NCBI GenBank assembly: GCA_022759035.1
Contig: JAEMQD010000096.1
Location: forward strand, 1 to 50,622
Source: Thiotrichales bacterium
GTDB lineage: Bacteria > Pseudomonadota > Gammaproteobacteria > Thiomicrospirales > Thiomicrospiraceae
Direction: 5' to 3'
DNA length: 50,622 nt
Shown here: positions 17,046 to 25,336 of the stretch, piece after piece
Layout of the letters: the number at the start of each line of letters is the position of its first letter
Position numbering within the stretch: position 1 is the first letter of the stretch
Program-made: the position numbers and the translations under genes
Notes under the pieces: generated by a model
Told to the model about the DNA's origin: nothing
What the model saw: only the letters and a program-made list of their open reading frames with translations
The model's database searches: none

Positions 17046-17338
17046 AATTTACTAACTAATTGATTAAATTTAAAAAAATAATAAAAATAAAGATAAAAAC
17101 TAATCGTATAAGTTGTGGATAATATGGGTATAACTCATTAAACAAAGCAAAAAAACTAACTTATCCACATTTATGCACACAAAAATCAACACAAATATAC
17201 CGTAATTACTATCCATAATTAACAAGCTAACACTATAATATTAATAATAAAAATAAAGTTAACCACATACCCACAAGCATAATAAGCATAACAATAAAGA
17301 AATAAGAATATATATATAATTTATAAGCAGTACAAAAC
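17046..17338. other. AT-rich intergenic region with DnaA boxes; candidate replication origin
   Basis: A 293-base gap between divergent genes. Perfect DnaA boxes are TGTGGATAA (17114-17122), TTATCCACA (17161-17169) and TTATGCACA (17171-17179), the last two one base apart in the same direction. TTAACCACA (17259-17267) has one mismatch. The rest is nearly all A/T, suitable for unwinding, and no GATC was seen. G/C skew on the plus strand is negative to the left, in moeA as well as in minus-strand genes, and positive well to the right, with the change near 18-19 kb. No dnaA, dnaN or mnmG is in the window. It could instead be a DnaA-regulated promoter or titration site. Confidence 0.5.
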
Positions 17339-18262
17339 ATGACTACCATTTTAATCGAATGCTTTATCTTTATCGGCCTTGGCTACCTACTAAAGAAAAC
17401 AACCCCTTTAGGTTTCGATTCAGAGACAACGCGTAAAGGCATTATTTCGCTTATTTACATTCTATTGCTACCCGCATTGGTTGTTAAATCACTTTGGCTA
17501 TCACCACCAGAACTCATTCAATGGCAAATCAGTGCAACTGTCCTCATCACTGTACTTTTAAGTGCTAGCTTAGTTTGGCTTATCTATCGTAACGTTAACA
17601 TTAGTAGTGCAACATTAGGATCCATTATTCTTGCAGGCAGTTTAACTAACGCAACCTATCAAGGTTTACCTATTTTACATAACCAACTTGGGGCATTAGG
17701 TACTGCTATTACAATTCAATACGATTTTTTTGCTCAAACCCCTTTGTTGCTTACACTAGGCATACTATTAGCAAAACACTTTAGTAATGCTAACAATGCA
17801 CATACGGCAGAACATTGGTTAACAACCCTTATCAAAGTGCCAGCATTATGGGCAGCACTAATAGGATTAATCATTAACCAAACACACATTGTCCCAATAG
17901 AACCACTTATTACCTGGTTAACACATTTAAGTGATCCAGTAATTCCGCTTATGTTAATTACGATAGGATTAGGCCTAAAACCAGAAAGTATTCATATAAA
18001 AGACCTACCAATACTCGCTCCTGTTGTTATCTTTAAGCTTCTAATTGCACCACTTATTATTATTGGCATCGCTAACCTATTTAAGTTAGATGCCAATGTC
18101 ATTATGGGATTAGCATTAGAAGCTGGTATGTCTAGCATACTCATTGCTATTGTTATCGTTGAACGCTATCATTTGGATGCTAACAAGTTCATAGAAATTG
18201 TAACGATAACACTATTACTTAGTTTAGGAACTTTACCGCTGTGGCAATGGCTTCTCGCTTAA
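17339..18262 (+). CDS. AEC family transporter (auxin efflux carrier fold)
   Basis: 307-residue integral membrane protein of the AEC family, which exports small organic anions or similar compounds. About ten hydrophobic segments occur in two halves. It opens MTTILIECFIFIGLGYLLKK and has GSLTNATYQGLPILHNQLG, the conserved Asn-(x)n-Gly-Pro-like crossover of the first half. The second half includes LSDPVIPLMLITIGLGL and EAGMSSILIAIVI. The substrate cannot be told. Plus-strand composition here is still C-rich (for example, 17461-17520 has 8 G and 17 C), like the DNA to its left. Its end overlaps the lipoprotein gene by 22 bases. Confidence 0.88.
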   Translation: MTTILIECFIFIGLGYLLKKTTPLGFDSETTRKGIISLIYILLLPALVVKSLWLSPPELIQWQISATVLITVLLSASLVWLIYRNVNISSATLGSIILAGSLTNATYQGLPILHNQLGALGTAITIQYDFFAQTPLLLTLGILLAKHFSNANNAHTAEHWLTTLIKVPALWAALIGLIINQTHIVPIEPLITWLTHLSDPVIPLMLITIGLGLKPESIHIKDLPILAPVVIFKLLIAPLIIIGIANLFKLDANVIMGLALEAGMSSILIAIVIVERYHLDANKFIEIVTITLLLSLGTLPLWQWLLA

Positions 18263-18747
18263 TTCTACTCGCCGTAATGTTAACTGCAATGCAGTTAACA
18301 GGGTGTAGTAATACCCCTAAAAACACAACGAGTGAGGCCTATCAATTACCAGAAGCCATGCCAGCAGAACAGGCTAGGAAAAAAGTAGTTGAAAATGCAA
18401 TTACACAGCTTGGCAAACCTTATAAATTAAGTGGTAACTCACCTATTGAAGGATTTGATTGTTCTGGATTAGTTTTTTATACGCACTTACATGTTGGTAA
18501 ATTGGTTCCTAGAAGAGCAGAAGATCAATATTTAAGCGCAGTTAAAATTAAAAAAGTACAACCAGGAGATTTGGTTTTTTTTACGACTGATTCACATGGA
18601 AAGCATATTGATCATGTTGGTATTTATATCGGCCACAATAAATTTATTCATGCACCAGGAAAAGGCAAAGTCGTTACTACATCAAGTTTAGACGAAGATT
18701 ATTGGAAAAAACATTTTATTGGTGCCGGAAATTATTGGAATTATTAA
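18241..18747 (+). CDS. NlpC/P60 family lipoprotein (peptidoglycan endopeptidase)
   Basis: 168-residue predicted outer-membrane lipoprotein cutting peptidoglycan peptide cross-links. The signal peptide ends in lipobox LTGC, with Cys22 the lipidated residue. The NlpC/P60 domain has catalytic Cys74 in GFDCSGLVFY, His125 in DHVGIYIG, and a third polar residue at His137 in FIHAPG. RRAEDQY and VQPGDLVFF match MepS/Spr-type enzymes. The start is GTG at 18241 (AGGA eleven bases upstream) or ATG at 18247; both leave the signal peptide intact. It overlaps the transporter gene and touches the MlaA-like gene (TAATG), suggesting co-transcription. Confidence 0.9.
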   Translation: MAMASRLILLAVMLTAMQLTGCSNTPKNTTSEAYQLPEAMPAEQARKKVVENAITQLGKPYKLSGNSPIEGFDCSGLVFYTHLHVGKLVPRRAEDQYLSAVKIKKVQPGDLVFFTTDSHGKHIDHVGIYIGHNKFIHAPGKGKVVTTSSLDEDYWKKHFIGAGNYWNY

Positions 18748-19418
18748 TGTTTAATTTATTGTTTTTATTTGTATTGTTTTTTACAACAACCTATGTTTAT
18801 GCTAATGACCCGCACGAAGCTTACAATCGTGACGTTGAAAATTTTAATAAATCTGTAGATGACACATTTTTAAAACCAACTGCACAAACTTATGTTGACA
18901 TTACCCCTAGTCCAGCAAGGAGTGCTGTGAGTAACTTTGTGAATAACCTAATAGAACCTGTAACAATCGTAAATGATTTATTACAAGCAAAGGGAACACA
19001 AGGTATTGAAGATACAGCACGTTTTATTTTTAACTCTACTTTTGGTTTACTGGGGTTAATTGATATCGCAACACCCATGGGATTACCTAAGCATAATGAG
19101 GATTTTGGACAAACTTTTGCTGTATGGGGATGGCGAGATAGTGATTACCTTAATTTACCTTTATTAGGTCCTTCAACAACACGAGATGCTGTTGGTACAC
19201 CAATTGGCCTTGTCATGACTAATTTTGGTATTCCATTTACTATTATGCGGTTACTGTCTGTAAGAGAAAGCTTACTAGCAGTAGATCCTATGATTGAAAA
19301 TGCTTCGGATCGCTATTTGTTTGTTCGTGATGCTTATCTACAAAAACGCGAATATGATATTAATGACGGTGTTGTTAATAACAAAAGTAAGTTTAATCAG
19401 TTTGATTTTTCTGAATAA
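18747..19418 (+). CDS. mlaA: MlaA-family outer-membrane lipid asymmetry protein, without lipobox
   Basis: 223-residue homologue of MlaA/VacJ, which removes misplaced phospholipids from the outer leaflet and passes them to the MlaC shuttle. The mature part has the family segments DPHEAYNRDVENFN, RFIFNSTFGLLGLIDIA, EDFGQTFAVWGW and YLNLPLLGPSTTRDA. The start ATG overlaps the NlpC stop as TAATG; a longer in-frame start would lie inside that gene. Unlike E. coli MlaA, there is no Cys after the signal peptide, which appears to end YVYA before NDP, so lipidation is not predicted. No other mla gene is nearby. Confidence 0.87.
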   Translation: MFNLLFLFVLFFTTTYVYANDPHEAYNRDVENFNKSVDDTFLKPTAQTYVDITPSPARSAVSNFVNNLIEPVTIVNDLLQAKGTQGIEDTARFIFNSTFGLLGLIDIATPMGLPKHNEDFGQTFAVWGWRDSDYLNLPLLGPSTTRDAVGTPIGLVMTNFGIPFTIMRLLSVRESLLAVDPMIENASDRYLFVRDAYLQKREYDINDGVVNNKSKFNQFDFSE

Positions 19419-19442
19419 AAATGCGTAGCAGCAGATTAATTT

Positions 19443-19471
19443 TTGACTTTTATAGTAATGCTGGTTAGTCT
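19443..19471 (+). promoter_or_regulatory. Possible sigma-70 promoter of xthA
   Basis: TTGACT at 19443-19448 is a good -35 element. Seventeen bases later TAGTCT is a poor -10. It lies 34 bases before the xthA start in an otherwise featureless 86-base gap. Confidence 0.3.
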
Positions 19472-19504
19472 TAACACCCTATAACGATTCTTAGGGAACT
19501 GGGC

Positions 19505-20350
19505 GTGTCTTTAACCATTATTTCTTTTAACATTAATAGCCTTCGTGCACGCATGCACCAACTAGAAGCTGTCATAGCGCAACATCAACCAGCGCTTATT
19601 TTATTACAAGAAACGAAAGTACAGGATAGTGATTTTCCGTTAGCTGCTATTCAAGCATTGGGATATCAAGTCGAGTACTATGGTCAAAAGACACACTATG
19701 GTGTCGCTACCTTGTCTAAATTACCGTTAGTCCATGTTCAAAAAGGCTATCCTTGGGATGAACCAACAGCACAACGCCGTTTTATTCATACGCGTTATCA
19801 ATTAGAAGATGGGGCACTACTCGATGTTATGAATGGTTATTTTCCTCAGGGAGAAGAACGTAATCATCCAGTAAAATTTCCTTACAAAGAACGTTTTTAC
19901 CAAGAATTAATTCGTTATTGTGAAACAATCAATCCGAATCAACTTGTCGTTATGGGCGGCGATTTTAATATTTCCCATACCGATTTAGATATTGGTATTG
20001 GTGAAAATAATGCTAAACGTTGGCTAAAAATGGGTAAATGTTCTTTCTTACCAGAGGAACGTGCTTGGTTTAATCAATTAATGGCCTGGGGATGGACGGA
20101 TACCTACCGCCAGCAACATTTAACACCAAACGAAGAAGAAAGATGTTATTCATGGTTTGATTATCGTTCAAGAGGCTTTGAAGACGAACCCAAACGTGGT
20201 CTGCGCATCGATTTATTGCTTGCTTCAGCGCCCTTACAACAAAGATTATTAACAACTGGTATCGACTATACGATCCGAGCCATGGAAAAACCTTCAGACC
20301 ATGCGCCAGTATGGGCTAAATTTAGTGTTACAACAGAGAAGGCTTCATGA
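19505..20350 (+). CDS. xthA: Exodeoxyribonuclease III
   Basis: 281-residue AP endonuclease and 3'-5' exonuclease of base-excision repair. Motifs are in order: [25 protein letters not shown] (metal-binding Glu), [45 protein letters not shown] (Asp and Asn of the active site), RIDLLLAS and the closing SDHAPVWA (catalytic Asp-His). All catalytic residues are present and the length is standard. The start is GTG at 19505 with AGGGA upstream. It overlaps the next gene by ATGA, pointing to a small operon xthA-flavin reductase-ccoS. Confidence 0.95.
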   Translation: MSLTIISFNINSLRARMHQLEAVIAQHQPALILLQETKVQDSDFPLAAIQALGYQVEYYGQKTHYGVATLSKLPLVHVQKGYPWDEPTAQRRFIHTRYQLEDGALLDVMNGYFPQGEERNHPVKFPYKERFYQELIRYCETINPNQLVVMGGDFNISHTDLDIGIGENNAKRWLKMGKCSFLPEERAWFNQLMAWGWTDTYRQQHLTPNEEERCYSWFDYRSRGFEDEPKRGLRIDLLLASAPLQQRLLTTGIDYTIRAMEKPSDHAPVWAKFSVTTEKAS

Positions 20351-21021
20351 CAAATTCATTGCCTCATTACATTACAAAACTGCAACAAACCCATTTCTTG
20401 GCAGAAGGTATTATTGAAGTTAAGTTAGATTGCCCACCAAATTTTTCTTGGCAAGCAGGTGATTATTTGTGGTTGGGTGAAGATGCGACACATCTGAAAC
20501 CCTTTTCAATTGCTAATATTCCTAACAAGGAAATAATTTGTTTACAAATTGCATTAACAGAAGCAATGCTACCTTGGTGGGAAGCAATAAAAACAAAACA
20601 ACAATTGATTATTCAAGGTCCAGTTAAACAATATCATTGGCCAGAAACAAATATGCCGATTGTAATGGCAGCAGGGGGAACAGGAATTACCCCGTTGTTA
20701 TCTTTATTACAAGCAAATGAAAGTCGATTAGCAACACAAGCGGTAACCTTATATTGGGGCGTTAGAAAAAGTGATTTATTGTTTGCAGCGGACGAATTGA
20801 ATAGATTAATGGTGCGTTATCCATTGTTTCAGTGGTATCCTGTTATCTCAGAAAATGAAACAGCATGGACAGGGTTAACTGGCACAATTCCAGAATGTGT
20901 TATGCAGCAAGTTAATACTGTTGCACAATATTATTGGCTTATTTGTGGTCCTTGGCCTATGGTTCAGTTACTTAAAGAAGCACTAATAACAAAGCAGGTC
21001 GATCCTGCAACAATTCAATAA
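20347..21021 (+). CDS. FAD-binding NAD(P)H oxidoreductase (flavin/ferredoxin reductase family)
   Basis: 224-residue soluble reductase of the ferredoxin-NADP reductase superfamily. The FAD motif is KPFSIAN (family R-x-Y-S). The NAD(P) domain has [26 protein letters not shown] and a terminal [15 protein letters not shown]. The length and lack of an iron-sulfur domain resemble Fre/LuxG-like flavin reductases or the reductase part of multicomponent oxygenases. The partner is unknown. It overlaps xthA by four bases and is followed nine bases later by ccoS. Confidence 0.78.
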   Translation: MTNSLPHYITKLQQTHFLAEGIIEVKLDCPPNFSWQAGDYLWLGEDATHLKPFSIANIPNKEIICLQIALTEAMLPWWEAIKTKQQLIIQGPVKQYHWPETNMPIVMAAGGTGITPLLSLLQANESRLATQAVTLYWGVRKSDLLFAADELNRLMVRYPLFQWYPVISENETAWTGLTGTIPECVMQQVNTVAQYYWLICGPWPMVQLLKEALITKQVDPATIQ

Positions 21022-21030
21022 GGTATTGTA

Positions 21031-21234
21031 ATGGAAGTTATTTATGGTTTAATTCCGAGTGTTATTTTTGTTGGTGCATTGGTTGTTATTGCCATTATTT
21101 GGGCTGCAAAAAAAGGGCAATTTGATGATTTAGATGGTGCAGGTAGCCGCATTTTAATGGATGATGACGAACAACCATTTGCTGTACCAAAAGACAAATA
21201 TGCGCGAACAGAAGACGAATCTCCTAAAGCCTAA
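21031..21234 (+). CDS. ccoS: Cytochrome cbb3 oxidase maturation protein CcoS
   Basis: 67-residue single-span membrane protein needed for cofactor loading of cbb3-type cytochrome oxidase. An N-terminal membrane segment, IYGLIPSVIFVGALVVIAII, is followed by WAAKKGQFDDLDGAGSRIL, the diagnostic FDDL motif, and DDDEQPF. The normal partners ccoI, ccoG and ccoNOQP are not in the window. Its presence implies the organism has a high-affinity terminal oxidase. Confidence 0.93.
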   Translation: MEVIYGLIPSVIFVGALVVIAIIWAAKKGQFDDLDGAGSRILMDDDEQPFAVPKDKYARTEDESPKA

Positions 21235-21246
21235 ATAGGCTTTAGG
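21223..21246. terminator. Terminator between ccoS and the convergent lipoprotein gene
   Basis: Perfect ten-base inverted repeat CCTAAAGCCT / AGGCTTTAGG with loop AAAT. It overlaps the ccoS stop codon and lies between convergent genes, so it can serve both. T-runs are weak. Confidence 0.6.
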
Positions 21247-21262
21247 AAACCGTTATAGATAA

Positions 21263-21709
21263 CTAGCGGTCGTTAAATACCTTAGTATCCATTTTAAGTC
21301 CTTTTGCGCCAGACTCATCACCCCAAATAGAAATACTAACACTTGCCACATTTCCTTGTGCTAAATAGCGATCAATTAAGTCACGCGAGCGGGGTGGCGA
21401 ATTTTTGGTAACGTACTGATTCAAATTTTTCAAAATACAAGGGTTATCAGGGTCAGAAACGGCCGCCTGTATTTTTCCTGATCCCTCTAAAACAAAGCCG
21501 TCTTTGCTCTCAAAACGTACCTCATGATGATAAACACCTGATAATGGTTTATCAAAACAGATTTTTACCATCCGCCTAAAATCAGGTGAACCTGTTTCAG
21601 TGCTCACCATATCTATCGAAACAACATGCACTTTCGGTTGTTCGCCACAAGCGCTTAGTAATAAACTACTGGCAACAATTACCAAGCCTAACAAGGGATG
21701 ACGCATCAT
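21263..21709 (-). CDS. Predicted lipoprotein of unknown function
   Basis: 148-residue protein with a clear lipoprotein signal: hydrophobic core LLGLVIVASSLLL, then lipobox LSAC with Cys21 as the lipidation site. The mature part is mostly beta-prone and soluble, beginning GEQPKVHVVSIDMVS. Two further cysteines, in MVKICFDK and NPCILKN, might form a disulfide. I do not recognise a family. It lies between ccoS and the Tim44-like gene, transcribed leftward. There is no acidic residue right after the Cys, so outer-membrane sorting is expected. Confidence 0.75.
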   Translation of the reverse strand: MMRHPLLGLVIVASSLLLSACGEQPKVHVVSIDMVSTETGSPDFRRMVKICFDKPLSGVYHHEVRFESKDGFVLEGSGKIQAAVSDPDNPCILKNLNQYVTKNSPPRSRDLIDRYLAQGNVASVSISIWGDESGAKGLKMDTKVFNDR

Positions 21710-21776
21710 GTTCTCTCTTAAATTAACCTTAGAAAAATAAGCAATATTAGTACCAATTAATTGATATATTAAAGAC

Positions 21777-22673
21777 TTATACTTGCTGAATACCTGCTAA
21801 TTTCCATTCGCCTTCTGCATCACCAATGCGTACTAAATGCCAAAACTCATTAAACGCGTGTGAAAAAGCGCCCTGTTCTTCGCGAATATATCCCTTAAAT
21901 TCAACAGTTAACACCCATCCAGTTGCTTCTTTATGCATTTCACGTACTAAGGCTGTAACCTCTTCTACCTCGGTAACATTGTTATCTGGTTCGCTTGATC
22001 TAAGCGCTTTCAGCTCATCAAATAAGCTTGTTGTTGTCAGCGCCGATAGTGTCTGCCAATCCTTTTTATCCCACGCAGACTGTAAGGTAATATACCAATG
22101 TTTTGCTTGTTCGCTAAAAGTTGTTGCATTAAACCATTCAGGGGTAATAACAGATTGTTCCGTTGTTGCGGTCTCGATGCTAGCCACTTGGCTACCAATC
22201 GTAACATTACCAATGCTGCTTGGTTGTTGAATATTTTCGGTTTGACGATAATAAGGTGCTTCATTAGCAGTTGCGGTTGTTGGTATTTGCGTTGTTGTCG
22301 TCCGACGGCGTAAAAAATACATAACCCCGCCAACAAGAAGCAACAACAGGATAATATCCATAGCGCTAATCCCTTCAAATGCTCCTCCCATAAAGGCGGC
22401 AGCCAGCAATCCGCCCGCGGCTAATCCCATAAGTGGCCCCATCCAAGAAGATTTTGTTGCTGCACCAGCTGCACCTGTTGTGGCACCAGCCGCCGTTGAA
22501 GTGGGGCTAGGTGTCTTATTAATAGTTGGATTATTTGCTGGCATACTTGGTGAAACATTACGCTGCATACCCGCATTGCTAGCGCTACCCATACGTTTAG
22601 CAAAAGCATCTGTACTCACCATACTAACGCTAACTAATAATGCCATAGCAATTGAAAATAATTTTGTTTTCAT
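21777..22673 (-). CDS. Tim44-like domain membrane protein
   Basis: 298-residue protein. It has an N-terminal signal peptide (ends STDAFAK), then a low-complexity Pro/Ser/Thr/Ala region to about residue 75. Next come glycine-rich hydrophobic segments with the glycine-zipper-like GPLMGLAAGGLLAAAF, and a second membrane span, MDIILLLLLVGGVMYFL, before RRR. The C-terminal 120 residues (EWFNATTFSEQAKHWYITLQ...) are the Tim44-like fold of the NTF2 superfamily, found in many beta- and gammaproteobacteria. The function is not known. It starts five bases after the methyltransferase gene, suggesting co-transcription. Confidence 0.83.
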   Translation of the reverse strand: MKTKLFSIAMALLVSVSMVSTDAFAKRMGSASNAGMQRNVSPSMPANNPTINKTPSPTSTAAGATTGAAGAATKSSWMGPLMGLAAGGLLAAAFMGGAFEGISAMDIILLLLLVGGVMYFLRRRTTTTQIPTTATANEAPYYRQTENIQQPSSIGNVTIGSQVASIETATTEQSVITPEWFNATTFSEQAKHWYITLQSAWDKKDWQTLSALTTTSLFDELKALRSSEPDNNVTEVEEVTALVREMHKEATGWVLTVEFKGYIREEQGAFSHAFNEFWHLVRIGDAEGEWKLAGIQQV

Positions 22674-22678
22674 GCGTG

Positions 22679-23260
22679 TTAACCTTCTTTTACGGCACGT
22701 GAAATCGTGTAATCACGGCCTTGTTTTACTTTTTCATAGTTACCAAATTGCTCGTTGAAGGTGCGTTTCATATAGTCACGCAAGCCATTAATCGTAACAA
22801 CAACAAGTTGACCACCTGGTAATAAGTGTTGATCAATATCATACATGAAAATAGACATTAACTCTTTACCTACTTTAGCAGGAATATTAGAAACAACAGT
22901 TGTAAAACGTTTGTCTTTAGGAAGTTGTGCTAATCCGTTAGATAATAGTACCGTACCATTTTTTATTTTGTTAGCTATTAGGTTGGTTCGCGCATAATCG
23001 ACGGCCACAAAATCTTTATCAAGCATAGTAACACTACCTTCTGGTGCATCTTTCCCTAAGGCGATGCCCAATGGTCCATAACCACAGCCAAGATCTAAAA
23101 TATGATCATCTTGGCGAATAGCACAATATTTCAGCAATAACTCTGTTCCAGAATCAATTTCTCGAGGCGAAAATAATCCCCACGTTGTTGTAAATTTGAG
23201 CGCATGACCGCGCAATTGGGTATTAAAATGTAAATCTTGTTTTAATGCATCAATGTTCAT
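22679..23260 (-). CDS. Class I SAM-dependent methyltransferase (RsmC-like, MTS domain)
   Basis: 193-residue methyltransferase resembling the C-terminal catalytic half of RsmC. An opening with WGLFSPREIDSGTELLLKY is followed by motif I, ILDLGCGYGPLGIALG, then motif II, VTMLDKD. Motif IV, usually N-P-P-(F/Y), reads SNIPAKVGKE, so the second proline is kept but the first is Ile and the aromatic residue is Ala. This suggests a substrate other than the 16S guanine of RsmC. It diverges from rep across a 64-base gap. Confidence 0.8.
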   Translation of the reverse strand: MNIDALKQDLHFNTQLRGHALKFTTTWGLFSPREIDSGTELLLKYCAIRQDDHILDLGCGYGPLGIALGKDAPEGSVTMLDKDFVAVDYARTNLIANKIKNGTVLLSNGLAQLPKDKRFTTVVSNIPAKVGKELMSIFMYDIDQHLLPGGQLVVVTINGLRDYMKRTFNEQFGNYEKVKQGRDYTISRAVKEG

Positions 23261-23324
23261 GGTTGCCTATTCGCGTAAATTTTCATAACATGATGCCCCT
23301 TTCTCTTCATTTGGTCAAATATCC

Positions 23325-25322
23325 GTGCAACTTAATCCAGCGCAACAACAAGCTGTTCATTTAACCCAAGGCCAGGTTTTGGTGCTGGCTGGTGCTGGTT
23401 CAGGTAAAACGCGCGTTATTACCGAAAAAATCGCCCATTTAGTTGAACGAGAAGGTCATCATCCTAAGGGAATTTATGCGGTTACTTTCACAAATAAAGC
23501 AGCTAAGGAAATGCAAAGCCGTTTAACACAGCGGCTTGGTGATGCAGGAAGAGGTGTTCAGGTTTCTACCTTTCATACTTTGGGATTAGAAATTTGTCGG
23601 CGTGAATATAAAGCTTTGGGTATTCGTCATAGTTTTTCGTTATTTGATGATGCTGATACGATGCAGTTACTGCGAGAATTATCTCGTGAAAGTGATGTTG
23701 ATGGCGAAAAACTTAAGGTAGCGCGCCATGCTATTTCTATGGCCAAAAATCGATTGCAATCACCAGAGTGGTTGTTATCAGCAGCAACGAATGACGATGA
23801 AGCCTTTGTTGCACGTTTATATGCTGCTTATCAGCAAAGTCTACAGGCTTATTCTGCGCTAGATTTTGATGATTTAATTGCGCGTGTTGTTTGGTTATTT
23901 CAACAAGATGCCGATATTCAACAAAAATGGCGCCAGAAGGTGCGTTATTTATTGGTAGACGAGTATCAAGATACCAATCCAGTTCAGTATGAATTGATGA
24001 AGCGTTTAGCTGGTGCACAAGGTCATTTTACCTGTGTGGGTGATGATGATCAGTCTATTTATGCATGGCGAGGCGCAGCACCAGAAATTCTTAGCCAATT
24101 GCAACAAGACTATCCAGCATTAACCTTGGTTAAGCTAGAACAAAATTATCGCTCTAGTGCTCGTATTTTGCAGGCAGCGAATCAACTTATTACCCATAAC
24201 CCGCACTTATTTGAAAAAAAGCTTTGGTGTGATCGCGGTCATGGCGACAAAATACGCATTCTTGCTTGTGCTGATGAAACGATGGAAGCAGAGCGCGTTG
24301 TGAGTGAGATTTTAGTTCACAAAATTAAAAACCAAGGGCAATGGCATAATTATGCGGTGCTTTACCGTAGCAATCACCAAGCACGTCTTGTTGAAAGGGC
24401 TTTGCGAGAACAAGAAATTCCTTATCGTATTTCGGGTGGACAATCATTTTTTGATCGTGTAGAAATTAAAGACTTACTTGCTTATTTACGTTTGCTCGAT
24501 AATCCAGATGATGATGCCGCTTTTTTGCGCATTGCTAACACCCCTAAACGTGACATTGGTCCTCAAACGCTCGCAAAATTGTCCGACTATGCTAAAGGAA
24601 GAGGCGTGAGTCTTTGTACTGCTTGTGGTGAGTTTGGTTTGTCTCAATTGTTGCCAGAACGTGCAGTAGTTCAACTCCAGCGTTTTGCTGAGTTTTTAGA
24701 CCGATGGCGGCCCGAATTGGGTGGGATGGCGTTGCCAAACCAATTAATGCAGTTCTTAACAGACTTGCAATATGAGGTTTGGCTAATGGAGAACGGCGAT
24801 AATCCTAAAAAGGCAGCGCGTCAGTGGCAAGCAGTGCTCGATTTATTACAATGGATTGGGCGTTTGGTTGAAAAGCACGATGGTGCGTGGGGATTGTCCG
24901 AGTTAGTACGCCATTTAACGCTCATGAACACCCTAGAAAGGCAAAACGAAGAACAAGAACAGGATCAAGTGTCTTTAATGACATTGCATGCTGCTAAGGG
25001 GCTAGAATTTGGTCATGTGTTTTTAATTGGTATGGAAGAGGGTATTTTACCGCACCAAAATAGTATTGATGCAGATAGTGTTGAAGAAGAGCGGCGCTTG
25101 GCTTATGTGGGCGTTACCCGAGCGCAACGTTCGCTAACGATCAGCTATGCGCGTTCACGCAAACGTTATGGCGAGCAGCAGAGCACAACACCCAGTCGCT
25201 TCCTAGATGAACTGCCTTTAGATGATATTTACTGGGAAGGTAAAGACGAACAAGCCGATACAGAAGCACAAGCGCGCGTTGCAGCAGACCATTTAGCTGC
25301 AATGAGAGCAATGTTGGATTAA
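23325..25322 (+). CDS. rep: ATP-dependent DNA helicase Rep
   Basis: 665-residue superfamily 1A 3'-5' helicase that helps replication forks pass roadblocks. Walker A is AGAGSGKTRVITEK, followed by motif Ia TFTNKAAKEM, Walker B LLVDEYQDTN, motif III GDDDQSIYAWRGA, motif IV EQNYRS, motif V MTLHAAKGLEF and motif VI AYVGVTRAQ. It begins directly with LNPAQQQAV, and its length and short C terminus match Rep more than UvrD, which is also present in this window at 45164. The start is GTG at 23325. It is convergent with the DUF475 gene, 14 bases away. Confidence 0.93.
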   Translation: MQLNPAQQQAVHLTQGQVLVLAGAGSGKTRVITEKIAHLVEREGHHPKGIYAVTFTNKAAKEMQSRLTQRLGDAGRGVQVSTFHTLGLEICRREYKALGIRHSFSLFDDADTMQLLRELSRESDVDGEKLKVARHAISMAKNRLQSPEWLLSAATNDDEAFVARLYAAYQQSLQAYSALDFDDLIARVVWLFQQDADIQQKWRQKVRYLLVDEYQDTNPVQYELMKRLAGAQGHFTCVGDDDQSIYAWRGAAPEILSQLQQDYPALTLVKLEQNYRSSARILQAANQLITHNPHLFEKKLWCDRGHGDKIRILACADETMEAERVVSEILVHKIKNQGQWHNYAVLYRSNHQARLVERALREQEIPYRISGGQSFFDRVEIKDLLAYLRLLDNPDDDAAFLRIANTPKRDIGPQTLAKLSDYAKGRGVSLCTACGEFGLSQLLPERAVVQLQRFAEFLDRWRPELGGMALPNQLMQFLTDLQYEVWLMENGDNPKKAARQWQAVLDLLQWIGRLVEKHDGAWGLSELVRHLTLMNTLERQNEEQEQDQVSLMTLHAAKGLEFGHVFLIGMEEGILPHQNSIDADSVEEERRLAYVGVTRAQRSLTISYARSRKRYGEQQSTTPSRFLDELPLDDIYWEGKDEQADTEAQARVAADHLAAMRAMLD

Positions 25323-25336
25323 TTAACACACTTTAT

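Noticed and set aside
22688-22706. CACGTGAAA near the end of the methyltransferase gene as a parS site
   Set aside because: Only one half matches and the other arm does not pair.
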